64,000 bases of DNA from Chamaea fasciata. Lineage: Eukaryota > Chordata > Aves > Passeriformes > Sylviidae. The position numbers and the translations under genes were made by a program. This document shows positions 56,797 through 64,000 of this stretch, one piece after another (within the stretch, counting starts at the first letter, position 1; every line of letters begins with the position of its first letter). The notes below the pieces were generated by a model that was not told the origin of the DNA, made no database searches, and saw only the letters and a program-made list of their open reading frames with translations. Location of the stretch: positions 8,246,001-8,310,000 of the forward strand of contig JARCOQ010000002.1 of assembly GCA_029207755.1 (NCBI GenBank), given 5' to 3'.

Positions 56797-59700
56797 TAGG
56801 AATGGCACAGATAGTGTCAGACAAGTCGAACTCTAAGCAGCAGAAGAACCCAACAGTATCTTAATTTTATAGATTTAGACCCTTAATATTTTCTTGTAAT
56901 TAAAAGTGATTTCTGACATAGAAGGGTTAGATTTATGCCTGATTCTCTATCACATTTTTCATTGAGTCCATTAGAAAGAGTTATCTCAAACAATGACAGG
57001 TAATGAAAACAATGACGTGACTACCTGCCTTCTCTGCTTTCCAAAACCAGCTGTTCTTCAAGACTTTCTTTACCTATCAGGTATAAGACAAGCTATCGTA
57101 ACAAAAATAGTCTTAGGAAGTATTTTATTATTTAACTTCAGTAACACTTTGAAAATTTTACATTCTTTGGTATCCTGCAATTTATTAAAATTACCTGGTT
57201 TTGATATTTGTGAAAATTTTCGTGTTATTGTTGTCCATTTGGGAGCTGGTTGTGGGTTGGTTTTTTTTTTCCTTATCTTTCATAAAATGTGATACAAAAA
57301 TGATTTTGTACAGTCACATGGTATTGAATTTCTCCTATTAATAGATGTTTCCTTTTTTTTCAGGTAAAAATTATATTATTCACAAAATTGAAATTAAAAT
57401 CTTTAAAAAGAACCAGAGAAACTCAATACTTCATCATGGGGTGATTGTTCTTTACCAGGATCCTATCAGATCCCACTGAAAGGTAATATTGCTTTCAGTA
57501 TTGTCTAGAAAATCAGTATTTACCAGCCAGAGCATTAAAAAGAACTCTGAGACAATATACTAGTTTCACCAGCTGAGAATTGTACTCCGCTCTTAAATTA
57601 TGTTATGAATAATTCCCATCCACTTGGGATTAACTCTGAAAGAAATTCCAGAGGGAACTAGCCCAGAGGGCTAGAAACAAAAGGAAATTCTTTAAGTAGA
57701 CAGAGCAGAAATTCAGGCTGCAGTGGAATTATCAGGGTGTTCTCTTGCTGAATGCACCTCAAACCTTTGCCTCTGCTGGCAGCAGGATGGTCACGATGTG
57801 TAAAGGCATCCACCAAGGTGGCATTATACAAAAGATGCATTGCTGTGATCAAACTGTATCCCTTAAAAAGGCATGATTTAATAAAAATAATGATATTATG
57901 ATGCATGATAAAGTACTTAGTAAATAAGGCTTTAAGGTGAGAGGATAGGGAATATTAGCTAAACCTCTCAAGTATGAGAAATAAAGTTACGAAAAATGTA
58001 AAGCCTTTTCAACATACAGAAGGTGTAGAAAAGAGAGAGGGAAGGGAGTGAAAATCCACACAGTAATTGTAAATCTTAAAACTGTGACAGCAGACCGGGA
58101 TCCAGTACTTTAATTGCCTTTTGTGACTCTATCGAGACTCAGGGGCAATATTTTTTCCACGGACTTATTTAAGGGCAGCATTTCCAATGGAGCACAAAAC
58201 TTAGTCTGGAAGGGGATCATGGTAAAGCTTCAGCCCCTACCTGCCACATGCCCGTGGCAGGTCCCTGCACCTGGAGCACTTCTGGCTCCAGATCCTTTTT
58301 GGCCTGCCATGTGCACAACCAGCTCTTCAGGCACATTACAAACACCAGACACCAATCTCTGCTCCCCTTTTCAGCTGCTGCCACAGTGCTAAAGCCAAAA
58401 GCAATTGCAAAAAATGAAATATTCTTTTCACTTATTGCTCAGCAGCACTCTAAGGCTTACCAGGTAAGAGCTGAGACTCAAAAAAGCAAACTAGACTAGC
58501 AAGGTCTTCTAGTTTTTGATCTTTGGCAATTCAAGCTGCATATTATTTTAGAATCCTGAATTATATAAACCCATCAGTTCATGTTTATTATCATGATGAT
58601 TTTTTTAAAGTGATTAACACTGTGGCAGATTGATTTAAAACATTAACCTTCTGAAAATTCTAGTCTCCTACAGGAAAAAATCAACTGAGATCTGATGTAT
58701 TACAGGTGCTTCACAGTGATATGTCTTTCTATGCAAAAAGATACATCCCAGAAAAACCTAGAAAAAAAACTAGACAAAAATGTAACCTGAATATTTTCTC
58801 AGATGAAACTCACAAGTTATTTTCTAAAATCAGAAGCCAGACTTAGTGGCAAGCTTCTGAAAACTTGCACAGCTCTGATAAGAAAGGACATCTTTCATAA
58901 ATATTCATTAAAAATTACCTTTTCTGGATCATGAATTTTTCAAGCAGACACTGGTTTGACCTCTGCAAGGAACAAAATCCAGCCTGTAGCACGATGTCTC
59001 AATTTTCTCACAAAAAATAATTAAAACAAATAAAACTGGCTTTTCTAGTTGAGCACCTACTTGTTTCCACTACATGAGGCCCAAGTCGATTAGCTTTGCA
59101 ATCCAAGCACCCGAGCATTAATATTAAATTCAAATTACAGTCTTTAAATTCCAATGTGTAACCTTATTTTCTTGAAATTTTGATTTTGAGGCAAGACAAT
59201 TGTTTGCACTTCAAACCATTTTCTAATCTACCATCACCATTTCCTCACACATATTTCAGTTCAAACAAGACAGCTGTAATTGGCAATTTTAGAGCACTTC
59301 ATTGACATCTCCTGGGTTAGGAATACATTTGTAAATCTTCTTAATCTGCTTTTTCCTGCTGGAAACTGGGGGCTCCCTTTGCACAAGTGTTATCACACCA
59401 GGTAAAACATTCAGAATGTTCAGTGCCATCATCACTTGTTAGCAAGAGAGGTACAAAAGGGTGCTGGGACAAATGGACTCGGGTGTGCTGTTCTGAAGAA
59501 CCCCTGACTGGCTGTGATCTCTCCCCAGGGACAGTTTCACTGGGGTGTTTCAATCTAATCAGAAAATTGCTGGTAAAGACTTTTAAACAACCTTAATTTT
59601 AAATCATCATCATAACATTGGCAGCTTCAGCCCTTTTGTTGTTCACCTTTGCCCTAACATCGTCTTGATGCACAGATCAAAACACCACCAACCAATGCAG

Positions 59701-62100
59701 GCAGAAGCAGAGGCCTTTATACCTCAGCTCTGTACCCAAGCTGGTTCAGAAAAAGGTAATTACCCCTTGTAACAGTATTTCAGCTTGGCTGGTCCAAAAA
59801 AGAGAGAAACATCATGCTTTGTGCATCTTGCTGCATAGGCATCATAGTAATTTCTCCTTAAAATCTCATTATTTTAGGGTTACTTGAAAACTAAGGATGG
59901 AAATGAGAGGTTTCCTTGCATGATTTCTCCTAGTCATAGGAATCTGAATAGGAGATGTGTCAAGCAACATATAACAGACACTTTCTCTTCAGATGCTCTA
60001 TTCAATTCCTCCTCCCCCCCAGCTTGTACACAGGCAAACCCTATGAACATGGATCTAAGTGTAATAGAGCCATAGCCAACAGGGAAAAAAATTGAAAAGC
60101 TGAAAACTCTAAATGTTGGCATGCTCTTCTAAAATTCTGCTTACCACACCATTCTGAAACACTCTAATTCATTTAAGCAAATCCACATGATTTATTGCTT
60201 GAGATGAACATAAAATCCTTCCAGTGCACAAACTCATTGGGACATGCTAGCAGGGTTTAAGCTGTGTATTCATAGAGCTTCAGGAACCAAAAAAAAATTT
60301 ATAAGGGGAGAGGTTGAATTGTGTCCACCTCGAGTAGCAGGGTAGGAGCAAGCATATGGCTGCATCAGCACACCACATCCTAGGCATAGTAATAACTAAA
60401 AAAGGATTGAAAAATGTTCAGCATGGGAGAGGACTTTCAGAAACTTTAATCTTTCTTACTTAACTCTTTGTTTTTTACATGCATTTCTTTAGTTTGTCCA
60501 TGACAGGAAAAAAAAAAAAATTGCAGTCAGAATTCCAAAGGAGAGTGGTTTGTTGGTTATAGAGGACAGAAATGTGTCAGGGGCTCTTATTACATTTTAC
60601 ATGTCGCTGCTTATGTGCAGAGAGAGCAACAGAGAGAGAGAGGAAATGAAACAACCTAGTTGCCAGAGAATCAAGATGTGGCAAATAATATATGCTCCCC
60701 CTTTCAAAGGCAAGGTGCACATACACATATAGGCTATTCATTGTGAACAACAGAATTGCTATTTGCCTATTTTAAATGGAATCCAAATGTGCCAAGCACA
60801 GCAAGAATACTGAGAGCAAAGAGTGCTTAATATTCTAGCCCAGCTCACTGAAAAAAGCACTGAATTGACAGAGCAGTGTTCTGTAGAGCAACATGATGTG
60901 TCTGCTTTAAATGGAGAATAATGGATTTAAGTTTAGTGCAGAACTAAAGGGCTCAATTACTATTCATGAATTCTGAAATGTTCTACTACAGAAACTCCTT
61001 TTGCATGAAATGTTCATCAGAATCAATGTGTGGAACTACAAAAAGTAAACCTTGCCCTCTCGCACAATACAGTACTTACCTAGATTTGTGCATTTACAAA
61101 GAGCATTGCTGCTGCACTTATCTAAAGCCACCTAGACTACAAAATAAACTGTTTTAAATGTGCTTCAGAGGGTTTCTGTAGGGAAAGCTGCTCTACTAGT
61201 GCCATTTTTTGTTGCTTTTAGATAACTGCTTCAGCGTTTGCCTGTCCTAAGATGGGACTAGTGCTTCAGGAAAGCCCTTTTCATCAGGTCTTAAGAGAAC
61301 CTTTTGGGCAGCAACGTGAGAAGGCCAGATTGTAAGCCCTTTGAAAGGTTTCTCTGACATAGCTTTATTTTTGTTACAAAGTGCATCAACACTGGTAATT
61401 TCAGAAATCTCTTTTTTTTTCCCCCTTCTGTAAATATTCAAAAATTCAATCCTCATTCAGCACAAAATCAGAACCAGCACTTGCATCCTGTACAATTCAA
61501 GATTTCACTGGAAATGCACAGTTTATCCCAAAATTCAAAAGCATCATCATTTTCCACAGGCTTAGTCTGTAAATTGTTATGCAATATGGGGTTTGATCAG
61601 TTGCTAAAATGCAATCAGAGGATTGTCTTCTCTCTCGTGTTGCATGTACAGGCATGTACTGATGTCTCGTGGAATTATTCTTGAAATCCAAGCACATGGC
61701 TCTTCAGATATGGTTGCACTTTGCAGTTTTCAGTACTCATTATAATTAGGACTAATCACAAGGAAAATTTTTGCTCAGAATGAGAAGAAAAATAGTGCAA
61801 CATGTCTTTAATATAAGGCGTTGATGGTATATCCCTTCTAATTATGTTCAAGTAATATTCTCCCTTAAAAGTTCATATATCTTTTATTTCTTTGTAACAA
61901 AAGGCCAAATTAATCATCTCTCTGCTTGGAAAACATCTGCCATTCAGTATCTATTAGCATATAAAGGATGACAATTCTTCAAACATTTGTGTATCCCGCA
62001 TTATAATTGAGATTAGTACCAGACTTTTTGTCTGCTTGTTTATTTCCCCAAAACACTACCTTTTAAAGAGTGAAAATTTCTGTGTGGTTTTTGAATGTGC
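56797..62100. other. Stretch with no recognised gene
   Basis: About 5.3 kb of unique-looking sequence. Noted inside: a pyrimidine tract running directly into CAG/GTAAAA at 57350-57366, and an A run at about 60509. No repeat family, RNA gene or convincing exon recognised. Confidence 0.45.
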
Positions 62101-62238
62101 AGATGACAGTCCTGAAGGGCTTCCGGGAGCTTTGTGTTAACAAGCTCCTTCTGTTTGCAAATTCCATCCCTCAAAGCAGTACATGTATAATTCTCTCATC
62201 ATTGTCTGCCATCTGGAGCATGCTGCTCGAACTGCAGG
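62101..62238 (+). other. Weak exon candidate
   Basis: An acceptor-like GTTTTTGAATGTGCAG precedes ATGACAGTCCTG, and a CTGCAG/GTTGAA donor-like site follows after about 138 bases. One frame is open across the block and beyond (62070-62255), reading MTVLKGFRELCVNKLLLF at the start. The block is GC-richer than its flanks. No family is recognised, and the donor lacks the usual A at +3 and +4. Confidence 0.17.
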
Positions 62239-62938
62239 TTGAAAATAAGGTTTGAGGAGTATTTTCATTGCTTATATCTGGGAATATTATCTATTTCAAG
62301 GCCTCTTTCTCATATAACACATCTGAAGTTTGGTTAGGACTTTGCCAGCATTTGAAGTACAGTAGGAACTTCATTTTGGAAATACTTTTTTCACCTTGCC
62401 TGCTGTCCTTTTTCTTCTCAGTGAACTGGAACCCAGGAGAGATGAGAATCGGTTTTGACACCTACCCCTGAATTTTCAAGATACCTTGACTAAGCAGCAC
62501 AAGCTATGAACAAAACCAGCCATGATTGCTGATTTAAACTTCCAGTTCTGAAGAATTAAAGGGAAGGTGAAGCGAAAAATCACCTACAAAGAAATTGCAA
62601 GAGACTGATGGCAGTCATCCAGGGTTACTTGACAAAGAAACTTGAAAGCCATGTTAGGTTCCTTTTAAGTTTTAAGTCATGTTTTGGGGAAGAAGGCCAA
62701 GAACAGGTCTGAAAACAACTACAGGAGCAGAGATGTCTTTACTAATTGCAAGTTCATCTGAAGAAGGATACTTCACAAGAAAAAAAGGCTTCCACTGCCA
62801 GGGAAATGCCACAGGGAATGAAACCCTGACTCCTTAAGCAGCCACAGCCTAAGGCCAAAGAACAGCAAAAGCAAAAACTCTCATCCCCTAAATGCGCTTT
62901 ACCTTTCCTTGCACTAAGAAGGAGCTCTTTTTCTTCTT
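62239..62938. other. Stretch with no recognised feature
   Basis: No repeat family, RNA or exon recognised. Confidence 0.5.
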
Positions 62939-62960
62939 CCCCCCCCCCCCCCCTTTTTTC
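62939..62960 (-). repeat. C16 homopolymer followed by T6
   Basis: An uninterrupted run of 16 C followed by T, the complement of a long G run. Confidence 0.9.
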
Positions 62961-63272
62961 TTTTACACACAAAAATCTATGAGTGTCTTAATTTGGTTCA
63001 AAACCAGGTGTTTCAAAAGGTGAAACTGCAATGCACCTGAATTTCTCTGGCACACCAGAGAAGGTTGGGTTGGATCTGTGGGAGCTGGATCCAAAATCCT
63101 GTTTTCTAAAGATCTCACTGAGTCATGGTGTGGGGGCCAAGCTAAGAAATATTGTGAGGGTGTCTTTGTAGCTGAACTTCTGCAAGGCTGTAAGGCAAAG
63201 AGGTTCAACTAAAATTTTAATGTTTAGAGAGGTTAAATTTCAACATCTCAAAACGTATTCATTGCAGGGAAC
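62961..63272. other. Stretch with no recognised feature
   Basis: A TGAGTCATG AP-1-like word at about 63119 is the only thing noted. Confidence 0.45.
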
Positions 63273-63293
63273 AAAAAAAAAAAAAAAAAAAAA
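63273..63293 (+). repeat. Pure A tract, 21 bases
   Basis: An uninterrupted A run without a recognisable body. Confidence 0.85.
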
Positions 63294-63562
63294 GTAGAAA
63301 GTCAGTTTGGTACAACTTAGTTCCTTCAGAAAATATAATCATATTTTCATACAGGGGGCAGCTTCTGTCCTCCACATTGTAACTATGAATGGGAACTGCT
63401 GTGTTGCCTTGAACTCTTTATTGCATCTTGGTTAAATAGTGACGAAGACTAGACTCAGACAATTTATTTTATGCAATCTAATGTTGCTGGGCTACAGCTG
63501 AGATTCCTTTAGGTCGGAAAATTTAACAGGGTTCATCCAATTGAAACATATAGACTAACTCT

Positions 63563-63576
63563 GTTGCCATAGAAAC
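63563..63576 (+). promoter_or_regulatory. RFX X-box match
   Basis: GTTGCCATAGAAAC fits the full 14-base X-box consensus GTHNYYATRRNAAC bound by RFX factors, which often control cilium genes. No gene or promoter is recognised next to it, so function is unknown. Confidence 0.35.
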
Positions 63577-64000
63577 ATGTGATTTTGGCATAGCAAACAC
63601 AAGAACAGTACATCTAGTCTGGTATTTCATTTCTACTAAGGGCTATCATCTGATTAGTCAAGGGATGCTTACAATCAAACATGTATCATATGCTCCTCTT
63701 CATAAATTTAAGATTATTAAAACAGCATTCTTGGAGTTATCAAAAAGTAGTGCAAAATTACCTCATATTATTATATGCACACGTAAAAGCAAAAACATTG
63801 CAAAAAATTAAATGTGTGCAGGTATATTAATTTTCTGTAATGTAAAACTTCTGGAAGATAATTATTTGAATTATTTGGACAACTTTCAGCCATCTTCAAG
63901 CTGATTTTATAAACAGAAGTCAACCTTCTTGCAAAAAGCAAAGTTAAGTACTGTGTGAAATCATATTAGTAGCTCAAACATTTTTTCTCTTATATGTCTT
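63577..64000. other. Stretch with no recognised feature
   Basis: AT-rich sequence to the window end; nothing recognised. Confidence 0.5.

Noticed and set aside
57805..57825. CCACCAAGGTGG as a CTCF-like site
   Set aside because: Spacing does not fit the CTCF consensus; it is only a short palindrome.
1..64000. CRISPR array, operon, integrase, phage or other prokaryotic-type system
   Set aside because: No regularly spaced repeats, no long coding frames and no ribosome-binding context; the repeats identify a vertebrate nuclear genome.

Overview
The window looks like AT-rich, gene-poor nuclear DNA from a bird. The evidence is several degraded CR1 LINE 3' ends (the sauropsid retroposon, with its typical TGATTCT-type terminus), an old long terminal repeat of a GC-rich bird type, a younger LTR inserted inside it, and the general texture of vertebrate intergenic or intronic DNA: many homopolymers, TA and CAA microsatellites, and CpG depletion. 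A passerine is my guess from the repeat content; the sequence alone does not settle it.

I recognise no protein-coding gene, tRNA, rRNA or named small RNA. Every open frame listed for the window is short (under 190 codons), and the longest ones lie in simple repeat, LTR or unrecognised unique sequence. The window is therefore best read as a gene desert or the interior of one or more very long introns.

Layout. 1-9.2 kb: a GGGAAA array, two CR1 copies facing away from each other, a third CR1 copy, and a cysteine-rich exon candidate on the minus strand near 6.7 kb. 9.2-19.1 kb: pure A and T tracts, two long TA microsatellites, a strong G-quadruplex motif, a perfect 16-bp hairpin and a possible MIR fragment. 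19-31 kb: mostly featureless. 31-34.5 kb: another perfect hairpin, the best-preserved CR1 fragment and a coding-like island near 34 kb. 34.5-42 kb: mostly featureless, with a moderately GC-rich unexplained block at 36.6-37.4 kb and a CR1 piece at 40.2 kb. 42.0-43.7 kb: the nested LTRs, the clearest piece of history here. 43.7-64 kb: two AT-rich blocks rich in homeodomain, octamer or TCF-like words, CR1 ends, a small CpG cluster, long A tracts, an 83-bp two-tier hairpin at 55.8 kb, runs of 18 G and 16 C, and an RFX X-box match at 63.56 kb.

No set of genes working together can be shown, and I find no sign of a new multi-gene system. The items most worth checking are the three strong hairpins, the splice-bounded open blocks and the dateable LTR-in-LTR insertion.
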